Source: Polaribacter tangerinus (GTDB lineage Bacteria > Bacteroidota > Bacteroidia > Flavobacteriales > Flavobacteriaceae). From it: a DNA stretch of 64,000 nt. The translations under genes and the position numbers were made by a program. Shown here piece by piece: positions 8,315-17,175 of the stretch. Under the pieces are notes generated by a model, which did not search any database, was not told where the DNA came from, and worked only from the letters and a program-made list of their open reading frames with translations. Positions within the stretch are counted from its first letter, which is position 1. The number at the start of each line of letters is the position of its first letter. The DNA lies in contig NZ_CP150668.1 of NCBI RefSeq assembly GCF_038024095.1, positions 1,426,001 to 1,490,000 of the forward strand. The letters run 5' to 3'.

Positions 8315-9676
8315 ATGGCTAAAACTAAAACGACTTTTTTCTGTCAGAACTGTGGTACTCAACATGCAAAATGGGTAGGACAATGTGGCGCTTGTAAAGA
8401 ATGGAATACTATCGTTGAAGAAATTATTCAAAAAGAAGAAAAAAGAGTTTGGAAACAGTCTACCTCTGCAAAACAGCATATAAACAAACCTCTTAAAATT
8501 GCAGATATTGTTCTTAATCCAGAAGAGAGAATTATAACTAATAATAAAGAATTAGACACTGTTTTAGGTGGTGGCTTAGTAAAAGGTTCTGTTACCCTTT
8601 TGGGAGGTGAGCCAGGTATTGGAAAATCTACATTATTGCTTCAAGTAGCCCTAAATATTAGTCAGAAAGTTTTGTATGTTTCTGGAGAGGAAAGTCAGTC
8701 TCAAATAAAAATGAGAGCCGAAAGATTAGACGATAAAAACTCTAATTGTTTAATACTTACAGAAACAAATACACAGCAAATTTTTAAAAATATTGAAGAA
8801 ACAGCTCCAGAAGTTTTAGTTATAGACTCTATACAAACACTCCATACAAATAACATCGAGGCTTCTCCTGGAAGCATTTCTCAAATTAGAGAAACAAGTG
8901 CAGAATTGATAAAATTTGCTAAAGAAACGGCAACTCCTGTTTTATTAATTGGTCATATTAATAAAGAAGGTAACATTGCTGGACCAAAAATTTTAGAACA
9001 TATGGTAGATGTAGTTTTACAGTTTGAAGGAGATAGAAATCATACCTATAGAATTTTAAGAAGTCAGAAAAACCGATTCGGTTCAACATCTGAACTAGGT
9101 ATTTACGAAATGTTATCTAACGGACTAAGAGAAATTTCTAATCCTTCTGAAATATTAATTTCTAAGAAGGATGCCGATTTAAGTGGAACGGCTATTGCCT
9201 CTACTTTAGAAGGGATAAGACCTCTAATGATAGAAATTCAATCTTTAGTTTCTACCGCAGTTTATGGGACTCCGCAACGCTCTACAACAGGTTATAATTT
9301 AAAACGGTTAAATATGATATTGGCAGTTTTAGAAAAAAGAGCAGGTTTTAAATTGGGTGCAAAAGATGTTTTTTTAAATATTACTGGTGGTATAAATGTA
9401 GATGATCCTGCGATAGATTTGGCTGTAGTTGCAGCTATTTTATCTTCAAACCAAGATATTGCCATTAATCCAAACGTATGCTTTGCTGCAGAAGTAGGTT
9501 TGGCAGGTGAAATAAGACCGGTTTCTAAAATTGACCAACGAATACTAGAGGCCGAAAAACTAGGTTATAAAACTTTTGTAGCCTCTAAATACAACAAAAT
9601 AAGTGCTAAAAATTTAGCTATTAAATTAGTACTAGTAGGTAAAATTGAAGAGGCTTTTGCTACATTATTTGCTTAA
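8315..9676 (+). CDS. radA: DNA repair protein RadA (Sms)
   Basis: ATPase and hexameric helicase that processes recombination intermediates by branch migration. 453 residues, normal length. The N-terminal zinc finger uses Cys10, Cys13, Cys24 and Cys27; the Walker A is GGEPGIGKST at 97-106; Walker B-like VLVIDSIQT follows near 160; the RadA-specific KNRFG motif is near 253; the C-terminal Lon-protease-like domain lacks protease residues. It is a single gene ending before a terminator shared with hemD. Confidence 0.97.
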   Translation: MAKTKTTFFCQNCGTQHAKWVGQCGACKEWNTIVEEIIQKEEKRVWKQSTSAKQHINKPLKIADIVLNPEERIITNNKELDTVLGGGLVKGSVTLLGGEPGIGKSTLLLQVALNISQKVLYVSGEESQSQIKMRAERLDDKNSNCLILTETNTQQIFKNIEETAPEVLVIDSIQTLHTNNIEASPGSISQIRETSAELIKFAKETATPVLLIGHINKEGNIAGPKILEHMVDVVLQFEGDRNHTYRILRSQKNRFGSTSELGIYEMLSNGLREISNPSEILISKKDADLSGTAIASTLEGIRPLMIEIQSLVSTAVYGTPQRSTTGYNLKRLNMILAVLEKRAGFKLGAKDVFLNITGGINVDDPAIDLAVVAAILSSNQDIAINPNVCFAAEVGLAGEIRPVSKIDQRILEAEKLGYKTFVASKYNKISAKNLAIKLVLVGKIEEAFATLFA

Positions 9677-9739
9677 AAAAAACTAGTTACATAACAATAA
9701 AACACATCTCCTTAAAACAATCGTTTTTTAAAAAACAAA

Positions 9740-9769
9740 AAAGCCAAACATTTGTAAATGCTTGGCTTT
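9740..9769. terminator. Bidirectional terminator between radA and hemD
   Basis: Hairpin with arms AAAGCCAA (9740-9747) and TTGGCTTT (9762-9769), one A-C mismatch, then CATTT/AAATG inside and a 2-base loop. A-rich before and T-rich after, between convergent genes. Confidence 0.75.
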
Positions 9770-9789
9770 ACTGTATATTTATTATTATT

Positions 9790-10536
9790 TTATTTTTTAT
9801 TAACTGATTTGATATATTTTTCTAGAGCCATAGTCATAGAAGGAGTTTCTGGAGTAGGCGCCTCTATATCGCATCTTAAACCGGCATCAGTAACTGCTTT
9901 GACGGTAGAGTTTCCGAAGGCAGCAATTCTAGTATTATTTTGTTTAAAATCTGGAAAATTTTGAAGTAAAGATTCTATTCCCGACGGACTAAAGAAAACT
10001 AATATGTCATAAAACACATTTTCTAAATCAGACAAATCACTTACCACAGTTCTGTACAAGTCTAAACGCTGCCATTTAACACCTAACTTGTCCAATTCTT
10101 CTGGAATTAATGGTTTTAATTTATCTGAAGATGGAAGTAAAAAGTTTTCAGTTTTATGCTTTTTTATAAGCTTGGTAAGATCTGGAAAAGTTCTATTTCC
10201 TACATAAATTTTACGCTTTCTATACACCACATATTTTTGCAAATAATAGGCAACAGCTTCAGACTGACAAAAATATTTCATATCGTCTGGTACCTTAAAA
10301 CGCATTTCTTCTGCAATTTTAAAGAAGAAGTCAACGGCATTTCTACTTGTTAAAATAATAGCAGAAAAATCTTTTAGATCAATTTTTTCTGCACGAACTT
10401 CCTTTACAGGAATTCCTTCTACATGTATAAAAGACCGAAAATCAATCTTTACTTTTTGTTTATCAGACAAATCAAAATAGGGGGAAGTTTCTGTCTTGGG
10501 TGCAGGTTGCGATACTAAAATCGTTTTCACTTTCAT
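9790..10536 (-). CDS. hemD: Uroporphyrinogen-III synthase
   Basis: Closes and rearranges hydroxymethylbilane to uroporphyrinogen III, the tetrapyrrole branch point. 248 residues with the loosely conserved two-lobe HemD pattern: ILTSRNAVDFFF near 63-74, NFLLPSSDK near 130, and VFFSPSGIESLLQNF near 183 with the Ser-Pro-Ser-Gly turn typical of the family. It follows the DUF4271 gene by 18 bases and is probably co-transcribed with it. Family divergence makes residue-level proof weak, but the pattern and context fit well. Confidence 0.88.
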   Translation of the reverse strand: MKVKTILVSQPAPKTETSPYFDLSDKQKVKIDFRSFIHVEGIPVKEVRAEKIDLKDFSAIILTSRNAVDFFFKIAEEMRFKVPDDMKYFCQSEAVAYYLQKYVVYRKRKIYVGNRTFPDLTKLIKKHKTENFLLPSSDKLKPLIPEELDKLGVKWQRLDLYRTVVSDLSDLENVFYDILVFFSPSGIESLLQNFPDFKQNNTRIAAFGNSTVKAVTDAGLRCDIEAPTPETPSMTMALEKYIKSVNKK

Positions 10537-10554
10537 ACGCTTTGGTTTTTAAAG

Positions 10555-11175
10555 TTAAAGCATCAATTTAAACAGTATTAATAGCGGTGCTATTTCAAGG
10601 GTGCAAATGTACAAAATAAAATAAAACAACTTACTAAAAATCAGCTTTTTGTTATGGAATACCTGTAAAATAAATCTTACAAAAAATAAAAACACGGTAC
10701 AAAAGTATAGTACAAAAGGACTTAGTTTACTGAAAAAAGTAATTGTAAAGAGAATAAAAAGCCAAAAACATAGAGCATAAAAATAGGCTGCTTTAGAAAC
10801 CAAGTAAAATTGGACGTCTTTCTGAATAAAAAAAAGCTTAGAAATGGCTAATTCTATCAAACTTTTAAACAAAAAGTATAAAAAAACAACCAATAGTATT
10901 TTAAAATAACAACCCTTATCAAAAGTAAAATTATAATTGGTATTGGCTAAAAACAACAACAGTACAAGTGATAATACACTTATAGAAAAAAGAAAAAGTA
11001 AAGCGTTAAAAAATCGAAAATAAGTTCGCTCTTCTTCGACTTCTTTTTCAATGAAGCTTTTTGTAAAAAAGGCGAAAAAAAATCCTTTTAACCTTTCGGC
11101 ATCTGTAGATTTTAAAACAACAATAATACCAATTAGTACTACTATCAAAATAGTTGTCCAGTTTGTATTTATCAT
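10555..11175 (-). CDS. DUF4271 family integral membrane protein
   Basis: About 206 residues, with roughly six hydrophobic helices and many Phe and Leu. It fits the DUF4271 family, which is found just upstream of hemD in flavobacteria. Function is unknown. I chose the ATG at 11175 (MINTNW) because the longer frame begins with GTG at 11196. It is divergent from the mannosyltransferase, and the two starts are about 100 bases apart. Confidence 0.75.
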   Translation of the reverse strand: MINTNWTTILIVVLIGIIVVLKSTDAERLKGFFFAFFTKSFIEKEVEEERTYFRFFNALLFLFSISVLSLVLLLFLANTNYNFTFDKGCYFKILLVVFLYFLFKSLIELAISKLFFIQKDVQFYLVSKAAYFYALCFWLFILFTITFFSKLSPFVLYFCTVFLFFVRFILQVFHNKKLIFSKLFYFILYICTLEIAPLLILFKLML

Positions 11176-11241
11176 TGTTTTTTCGAGTGCCTGCACTTTG
11201 TTTGTTTGCTATATTTTTACAAAATTAGTAATTAAAAAATG

Positions 11242-11249
11242 TATATTTG
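11242..11249 (+). promoter_or_regulatory. -7 box of the mannosyltransferase-pyrC run
   Basis: TATATTTG matches TAnnTTTG. It lies 27 bases before the ATG at 11276 and rules out the upstream in-frame start at 11051, which would put the promoter inside the coding region. Confidence 0.5.
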
Positions 11250-11275
11250 TATTCTTACCTCATGAAATTCAATTT

Positions 11276-12004
11276 ATGTCAGAAGCGTTAGTAATTATCC
11301 CCACATACAACGAAAAGGAAAATATTGCGGCTATTATAAAAGCTGTTTTTAATCAAGACAAAGCATTTGATATTTTAGTAGTTGATGACAATTCTCCTGA
11401 TGGTACCGCTTTGATAGTTGAAAAACTAATGGTTACATTTCCTGAAAAATTATTTTTAGAAAAAAGGAAAGGTAAAAACGGATTAGGTACTGCGTATATT
11501 CATGGTTTTAAGTGGGCACTATCGAGAGAGTATGAATATATTATTGAAATGGATGCAGATTTTTCTCACAACCCAGCAGATTTAGTGCGCTTATACGATG
11601 CTTGTAGTACTGGAAATGGTGATGTTTCTGTGGGTTCTAGATACCTAAACAACAAAGTAAATGTTGTAAATTGGGATATTAAAAGACTTTTACTTTCTTA
11701 CTTTGCCTCTAAATACGTTCGCTTTATTACAAGAATACCTCTGTATGACACCACCGCAGGATTTGTTTGCTGGAAACGTAAAGTTTTAGAAACCATAAAT
11801 TTAGAACAAATTAAATTTGTAGGTTATGCTTTTCAAATAGAAATGAAATTTAAGGCATGGAAACATCAATTTAAAATAAAAGAAGTTTCTGTAGTTTTTA
11901 CAGACCGAAACTTAGGGGTTTCTAAAATGAGTGGAAATATTATTTCTGAAGCCTTATTCGGAGTTATAAAAATGAAATTAAACGGATTACCAAAAAATAA
12001 ATAA
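11276..12004 (+). CDS. Polyprenol monophosphomannose synthase-like glycosyltransferase (GT2)
   Basis: 242 residues of the Dpm1-like GT2 family, which transfers mannose or a related sugar from the GDP form to a polyprenyl phosphate at the inner membrane. Visible motifs: VIIPTYNEKENI near 7, LVVDDNSPDGTA near 38, IIEMDADFSHNP (the DxD-type metal site) near 91, and GSRY near 119. No C-terminal membrane segment, as in bacterial soluble forms. Its stop overlaps the pyrC start (TAATG), so translation is coupled. The actual sugar is inferred. Confidence 0.88.
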   Translation: MSEALVIIPTYNEKENIAAIIKAVFNQDKAFDILVVDDNSPDGTALIVEKLMVTFPEKLFLEKRKGKNGLGTAYIHGFKWALSREYEYIIEMDADFSHNPADLVRLYDACSTGNGDVSVGSRYLNNKVNVVNWDIKRLLLSYFASKYVRFITRIPLYDTTAGFVCWKRKVLETINLEQIKFVGYAFQIEMKFKAWKHQFKIKEVSVVFTDRNLGVSKMSGNIISEALFGVIKMKLNGLPKNK

Positions 12005-13341
12005 TGAGTACTTTCTTAATAAAAAATGCTAAAATAGTTACCGAAAACAAGACTTTTAAAGGAGATGTTTTAATCGAAAATAATTTTATAAAGAAAGTTG
12101 CAACTGCCATTACTGCACCTGAAAACACTACTGTTATAAATGCCAATGGCAACTATCTAATACCCGGTTTTATAGATGATCAGGTACATTTTAGAGAACC
12201 CGGTCTTACACACAAAGCAACTATTGCCACAGAGAGTAAAGCGGCTGTTGCTGGAGGAATTACCACGTTTATAGAAATGCCAAACACTGTGCCACAAGCA
12301 ACTACACAACAGTTGTTAGAAGAAAAATTTAAAATTGCAGCGAAAGATTCGTACGCAAATTACTCTTTTATGTTTGGTGGCACAAATGATAATTTAGAAG
12401 AATTGCTAAAGACCGATCCAAAGAAAGTAGCAGGAATTAAGCTTTTCTTGGGCTCATCTACCGGAAATATGTTGGTCGATAACCAAGAAGTTTTAGAAAA
12501 AATATTTTCATCTACAAAAATGATTATCTCTGTGCATTGTGAAGATGAAGCCACAATTCGAGAGAATACTGCGAAATTTAAAGAAAAGTACGGAGAAAAT
12601 ATTCCTATAAAATACCATCCTATTATTAGAAGTGAAGAGGCATGTTACATATCTTCCTCTAAAGCCATAGAACTGGCAAAAAAAACAGGGGCGAGATTGC
12701 ATGTTTTTCATTTATCTACTGCCAAGGAAACTCAGTTGTTTAGAAATGATATTCCGTTAGAAGAAAAACAAATTACTGCAGAGGTTTGTATACATCACCT
12801 GTGGTTTAACGATCGAGATTATGATACAAAAGGAACGCATATTAAATGGAATCCAGCTGTAAAAACAGAACAAGATAGACTTGGTTTGTGGGAAGCTCTT
12901 TTAGATGACAGAATAGATGTTTTAGCTACCGATCATGCGCCTCATACGTTGGCTGAAAAAAATAACAATTACTTAAATGCTCCTAGTGGCGGACCTCTTG
13001 TACAACATGCCGTTATTGCCCTGTTGGAAAAAGTAAAAGAAGGTGTTATTTCTATTGAAAAATTAGTAGAAAAAATGAGCCATAATCCTGCAAAATTATT
13101 TCAAATTGAAAAAAGAGGCTTTATAAAAGAAGGTTTTTATGCCGATTTAGTTTTAATAGATACCAATAAGCCACAAACTGTTTCTAAAGAAAACTTACTA
13201 TATAAATGTGGTTGGTCTCCATTTGAAGGTACCACATTTTCATCTACCATAACCCATACATTTGTAAACGGCCACCTAGTATATAATGACGGTACTTTTA
13301 ATGAAACAGTAAAAGGAAAACGTATTACATTTAATAGATAA
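12004..13341 (+). CDS. pyrC: Dihydroorotase
   Basis: Cyclises carbamoyl-aspartate to dihydroorotate in pyrimidine synthesis. 445 residues, the longer class I (multifunctional-type) form. Metal-site signature DDQVHFREPG near 58-67, IEMPNT near 91, lysine of IKLFLGSS near 148, later histidines in SVHCEDE and LHVFHLST, and LATDHAPHT near 303 with the catalytic Asp. Coupled by a one-base overlap to the glycosyltransferase and followed two bases later by a DUF4296 lipoprotein. Confidence 0.93.
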   Translation: MSTFLIKNAKIVTENKTFKGDVLIENNFIKKVATAITAPENTTVINANGNYLIPGFIDDQVHFREPGLTHKATIATESKAAVAGGITTFIEMPNTVPQATTQQLLEEKFKIAAKDSYANYSFMFGGTNDNLEELLKTDPKKVAGIKLFLGSSTGNMLVDNQEVLEKIFSSTKMIISVHCEDEATIRENTAKFKEKYGENIPIKYHPIIRSEEACYISSSKAIELAKKTGARLHVFHLSTAKETQLFRNDIPLEEKQITAEVCIHHLWFNDRDYDTKGTHIKWNPAVKTEQDRLGLWEALLDDRIDVLATDHAPHTLAEKNNNYLNAPSGGPLVQHAVIALLEKVKEGVISIEKLVEKMSHNPAKLFQIEKRGFIKEGFYADLVLIDTNKPQTVSKENLLYKCGWSPFEGTTFSSTITHTFVNGHLVYNDGTFNETVKGKRITFNR

Positions 13342-13343
13342 TA

Positions 13344-13799
13344 ATGAAAAAAGAGCTATTTTTTTTACTCACCTTTGTACTATTATATTCTTGTACGAGC
13401 AATACTATTTTCGAAAAACCAAAAGATTTAATACCTAAAGATACAATGCAAATGCTGTTACAAGAAATGGTAATAGCTTCTAGCGCAAAATATATTAAAA
13501 CTAAAAATCAGCAAAAAAATATTAATTATATGCCTTTTGTTTATGAAAAGTATAAAATTGATAGTACGCGTTTTAACAGTAGTAACTTTTACTATATGTC
13601 TAAAATTGATTTGTATCAAGAAATTCTAGAAGCTAGTAAAAATAGCTTAGAAAAAAGAAATAAAGTTTTTAAAAGAGAAAAATTGGTGTTAGACTCAATT
13701 AGAAAAGACTCTGTAGATAAAGCTAGGGTCGAAATAAAAAGACTAGATAGTTTAAAAAGGATACAAATATTAGACAGTTTAAAAAGAATTAAAAAATAA
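13344..13799 (+). CDS. DUF4296 family lipoprotein
   Basis: 151 residues with a lipobox ending at Cys17 (VLLYSC). Residues 25-110 match the DUF4296 type found behind pyrC in flavobacteria (LIPKDTMQMLLQEMVIA). The C-terminal tail is a charged helix with DSLKRI-like repeats. Function unknown; periplasmic location is inferred from the signal. It starts two bases after the pyrC stop. Confidence 0.78.
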   Translation: MKKELFFLLTFVLLYSCTSNTIFEKPKDLIPKDTMQMLLQEMVIASSAKYIKTKNQQKNINYMPFVYEKYKIDSTRFNSSNFYYMSKIDLYQEILEASKNSLEKRNKVFKREKLVLDSIRKDSVDKARVEIKRLDSLKRIQILDSLKRIKK

Positions 13800-13804
13800 A
13801 CTGT

Positions 13805-14797
13805 TTACCATTTTCTACAAATTTCTTTTATTACATTGTCTATGCTTTCAAACTTAAAAGACAATTGCTCTTCTATTTTTTGAGATGAATATTTAGAAAC
13901 TGAATGAGCACTTTGTGCAGAATATTTTGATAGTATAGGAGTTTTTTTTGTAAAAAAAGAAGTTACCATAGCAACCCTCCAAAGCAAAGAAGTAACCCAA
14001 GGTTTTATTTTTATAGAAGGTCTTTTTTTTCCCAAACCGTCTGCAATGGCAAAAAATATTTCTTTGTAAGATTTGTTCTCGGAAACTACAATAAATCGTT
14101 CATTTTCAATAGAAGAATTCATTAATAAATACATTGCTTTAACCACATCATTTACCCCTACAAAACCAGTAACGCCTTCAGTATAATATTTCAAGCCTTT
14201 ATGTATTTGACTAAACAATTTACCAGAACCTGATTTAAAAAAGCCACTGCCTAAAATTACACCAGGATTTACTATGACTACAGCAACGTTTTCTTGACTG
14301 GCGCGCCACATTTCCATCTCTGCACCAAATTTAGTAATCGAATATCCACTATTATCTGCCTCTTTATTCCATTCATTTTCTTCGGTAATTAAATCCGTTT
14401 TTAACGCATCGCCAACAGCAGCAATAGAACTTACAAAACAAATTTTTTCTACTTTGGCATCTATTGCCAAGTTTGCAATAATAGCAGAACCATGAATATT
14501 TACTTTTCTCATTTCTTTGTAATCTTTCGGATCAAAAGAAATAAAAGCAGCACAATGGTACACTTTTGTAATACCAACAAAAGCAGGAATCATAGCAGGA
14601 ACCTCTGTAATATCTGCTTTAAACCACTCTATTTTAGAGAATAATAATGAGGCATCTTTGTCTTGAGAAAAGATTTTTTTTACGGCAGTAATCTTTTCTT
14701 CAGTTCTATAAATAGCCCGAATATGTTCATTTTGCTTTGTTAAATAGTATAACAAATGAGCACCTACCAAACCTGTTCCTCCTGTAACTAAAATCAT
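13805..14797 (-). CDS. NAD(P)-dependent epimerase/dehydratase (extended SDR)
   Basis: 330 residues. N-terminal nucleotide-binding GxxGxxG in VTGGTGLVGAHLL (4-16), the SDR YxxxK in GYSITKFGAEM near 152, and the acidic-to-Ser catalytic region in FVSSIAAVG near 123. The family acts on nucleotide sugars, flavonoid-like ketones or steroids; the C-terminal half resembles the dihydroflavonol-reductase-like group. Substrate not decidable. Convergent with DUF4296, with only 5 bases between the stops. Confidence 0.85.
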   Translation of the reverse strand: MILVTGGTGLVGAHLLYYLTKQNEHIRAIYRTEEKITAVKKIFSQDKDASLLFSKIEWFKADITEVPAMIPAFVGITKVYHCAAFISFDPKDYKEMRKVNIHGSAIIANLAIDAKVEKICFVSSIAAVGDALKTDLITEENEWNKEADNSGYSITKFGAEMEMWRASQENVAVVIVNPGVILGSGFFKSGSGKLFSQIHKGLKYYTEGVTGFVGVNDVVKAMYLLMNSSIENERFIVVSENKSYKEIFFAIADGLGKKRPSIKIKPWVTSLLWRVAMVTSFFTKKTPILSKYSAQSAHSVSKYSSQKIEEQLSFKFESIDNVIKEICRKW

Positions 14798-14830
14798 ACT
14801 GCTAATTTATGGTTTTTTCGTTGATAAGTT

Positions 14831-14838
14831 TATCTTTG
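14831..14838 (+). promoter_or_regulatory. -7 box of tyrS
   Basis: TATCTTTG matches TAnnTTTG and gives a leader of about 55 bases before the tyrS ATG. The -33 region is not obvious. Confidence 0.4.
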
Positions 14839-14897
14839 TTGCAATTATAAAGACCTTATAAATAAAAACCTTTTTTGGTTTAAAAGACCTATTTACA

Positions 14898-16190
14898 ATG
14901 ACAAATTTTGTTGAAGAATTACGCTGGCGAGGATTATTACATGATATTATGCCAGATACAGAATCTTATTTATTAGAAAATAAAACCGCAGGTTATATTG
15001 GTTTCGACCCAACTGCAGATTCTTTGCATATTGGTAGTTTAGTACAAATTTTTATACTTAAACATTTTCAAAATGCTGGCCACAGACCCATTGCTTTAAT
15101 TGGTGGTGCTACAGGAATGGTGGGTGATCCTTCTGGAAAATCTGCAGAACGTAATTTATTAGATGAAGAAACATTAGCAAAAAATATTGCGGGTGTTCGA
15201 GAAAACTTAGAACGCTTTTTAGACTTTGATGCTACTGCAGATAATAAGGCAGAACTAGTAAATAATTACGATTGGATGAAAGATATTTCTCTAATAGATT
15301 TTGTTCGAGACACCGGAAAACATATTACCGTAAATTATATGATGGCAAAAGATTCTGTAAAAAAACGATTAAGTTCAGAATCTTCTGTAGGAATGAGTTT
15401 TACAGAATTTACCTATCAATTATTTCAGGGTTATGACTTTTACCACCTATACAAAGAAAAAAACTGTATGTTGCAAATGGGAGGTTCAGACCAATGGGGT
15501 AATATTACTACAGGTACAGAATTGATAAGAAGAAAAGCACAAGGAAAAGCATATGCCATTACTGTACCTCTGGTAACCAAAGCAGATGGCACGAAATTTG
15601 GTAAAACAGAAGGCGGTAATGTTTGGTTAAATGCTAACAGAACTTCTCCGTACAAGTTTTACCAATATTGGTTAAATTCTTCGGATGAAGATGCAGAAAA
15701 TTTTATTAAAAAATTTACTTTTCTTGATAAAGAAACTATAGAAAATCTAATAATAGCCCATAAAGAGAGTCCACATTTACGATTATTACAAAAAAAATTG
15801 GGCGAAGAAGTTACCACTCTAACACATGGTAAAGATGCCTACGAAAATGCTTTAAAAGCATCTAATATTCTTTTTGGAAAATCTACAGCATCTGATTTAA
15901 AATCTATAGATGAACAAACTTTTTTAGATGTTTTTGACGGTGTGCCTCAGGCTAATGTTAGTATTACTGATGTAGAAAACGGCTTAGATATGATTGGTGC
16001 TTTAGCAGCAAAAACTAACTTTTTATCCTCTAATGGTGAAGCTAGAAGAGCACTAAAAGAAAATGCTATTTCTGTAAACAAAGAAAAAGTAAAAGAAAAT
16101 TTTACCATTACTAAAACAGATTTAATTGCCAATAAATATGTATTGTTACAACGTGGTAAAAAAACATATTACTTGCTAGTAGTTCAGTAA
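14898..16190 (+). CDS. tyrS: Tyrosyl-tRNA synthetase
   Basis: Charges tRNA-Tyr. 430 residues, normal for TyrS type 1. The class I HIGH motif appears as HIGS (44-47), tyrosine pocket in GFDPTADSLHIG, QMGGSDQWGN near 195, and the KMSKS loop as KFGKT near 235. The C-terminal S4-like RNA-binding domain (about 360-430) is present. Ends at a strong bidirectional terminator. Confidence 0.97.
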   Translation: MTNFVEELRWRGLLHDIMPDTESYLLENKTAGYIGFDPTADSLHIGSLVQIFILKHFQNAGHRPIALIGGATGMVGDPSGKSAERNLLDEETLAKNIAGVRENLERFLDFDATADNKAELVNNYDWMKDISLIDFVRDTGKHITVNYMMAKDSVKKRLSSESSVGMSFTEFTYQLFQGYDFYHLYKEKNCMLQMGGSDQWGNITTGTELIRRKAQGKAYAITVPLVTKADGTKFGKTEGGNVWLNANRTSPYKFYQYWLNSSDEDAENFIKKFTFLDKETIENLIIAHKESPHLRLLQKKLGEEVTTLTHGKDAYENALKASNILFGKSTASDLKSIDEQTFLDVFDGVPQANVSITDVENGLDMIGALAAKTNFLSSNGEARRALKENAISVNKEKVKENFTITKTDLIANKYVLLQRGKKTYYLLVVQ

Positions 16191-16210
16191 TTTTTTTTGA
16201 AATAATTAGA

Positions 16211-16238
16211 AAAGGGCTAAAGTTTGCTTTAGCCCTTT
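16211..16238. terminator. Bidirectional terminator, tyrS / YHS gene
   Basis: Perfect 12-bp stem (AAAGGGCTAAAG at 16211-16222 with its complement at 16227-16238), loop TTTG, T-run after it. It lies between the convergent tyrS and YHS genes. Confidence 0.88.
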
Positions 16239-16247
16239 TTTGTTCTA

Positions 16248-16685
16248 TTAATTTTCAACTATTTTTTGCCAGTTAATAACTGCTTGTTTTTGAAGTTGTT
16301 CAGGACCTTCTTTCTTCCATAATTTATAAGTATTTGTACCCCAAGAATTGTAAAACAAATACAATTTACCATTTCTAACTTCAAAAGTTTTGGGGTTAAT
16401 ACTAACCTTATCGCCATTTTTACCAATAGCATATGCACAATATCCACCAAACTGAGGGAAATATTTATTAGGGTTTTCTTTAAATAACTTTAAATTTTTT
16501 TCTGATGAAAACTTTAATTTTACACCATTATAATTGGTTGTAAATTTTTTATTTCCTTCTACTGCTTTATTCGAAAAATAGGCAACTAGATCGTAACCTT
16601 CTGCAATAAATCCTTTTTTTAAATTATAATTTTTTTGTGAAAAGACGCTGCTAGAAATTAGCAATAATACTAGTAATTTTTTCAT
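16248..16685 (-). CDS. Secreted YHS-domain protein (copy 1)
   Basis: 145 residues with a signal peptide (MKKLLVLLLISSSVFSQ). The body is a YHS-type domain: GFIAEGYDLVAYF, KLKFSSEKNLKLFKENPNKYFPQFGGYCAYAI. In metal-handling YHS proteins, Tyr-His-Ser and nearby Cys or Asp bind metal; here the family Cys is kept in GGYCAYA. It is probably periplasmic. It is paralogous to the gene just upstream (28 bases away), sharing a near-identical central stretch. Function unknown, metal binding inferred. Confidence 0.78.
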   Translation of the reverse strand: MKKLLVLLLISSSVFSQKNYNLKKGFIAEGYDLVAYFSNKAVEGNKKFTTNYNGVKLKFSSEKNLKLFKENPNKYFPQFGGYCAYAIGKNGDKVSINPKTFEVRNGKLYLFYNSWGTNTYKLWKKEGPEQLQKQAVINWQKIVEN

Positions 16686-16713
16686 ATTAGGGTTATTTGT
16701 TTATTAATTTAGT

Positions 16714-17133
16714 TCAGTTTTCAGTTGCTTTTATTTTTAATAAATCTGGCTTTTCATCTAACCAACTTTCTAGCTTGTTAAAAAACCATTTGTTATAAAA
16801 TAAATACAATTTACCATCTCTTATCTCAAAAGTAGTTGGGTTTATTTCTTTTCGTTCGCTGCGAGTGGCAATCGCATATGCACAAAACCCACCACACTGT
16901 GGAAAATATTTTTTGGGGTTTTCTTTAAAAAGCTTTAAATTTTTTTCTGATGAAAATTTTAATTTTACACCGTTATAACTTGTTAAAAACGAATTGTTTC
17001 CCTCTTTAGGCTTACCATCAGTAAAATAAGAAACTACATCATAGCCATTTGCTATAAAGCCTTTTTCTAAATTATACTCTTGCCCAACCAAAGATATGTT
17101 ACAGAAAAATAGCAAAAAAAGTAACTGTTTCAT
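16714..17133 (-). CDS. Secreted YHS-domain protein (copy 2)
   Basis: 139 residues, signal peptide MKQLLFLLFFCNISLVGQ, then the same YHS layout (GFIANGYDVVSYF, KLKFSSEKNLKLFKENPKKYFPQCGGFCAYAI). It differs from its neighbour by an extra Cys before GG, so it has CGGFC where the other has FGGYC. It comes first in the presumed two-gene unit. The two probably arose by tandem duplication. Confidence 0.78.
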   Translation of the reverse strand: MKQLLFLLFFCNISLVGQEYNLEKGFIANGYDVVSYFTDGKPKEGNNSFLTSYNGVKLKFSSEKNLKLFKENPKKYFPQCGGFCAYAIATRSERKEINPTTFEIRDGKLYLFYNKWFFNKLESWLDEKPDLLKIKATEN

Positions 17134-17175
17134 ATAAAAAGATTTTTTAAAATAGACGCAACAGCTTTCAAGAAC

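Noticed and set aside
11051-11275. N-terminal extension of the mannosyltransferase
   Set aside because: It overlaps the divergent DUF4271 gene and crosses the TATATTTG box; the GT2 domain starts right at the ATG at 11276.
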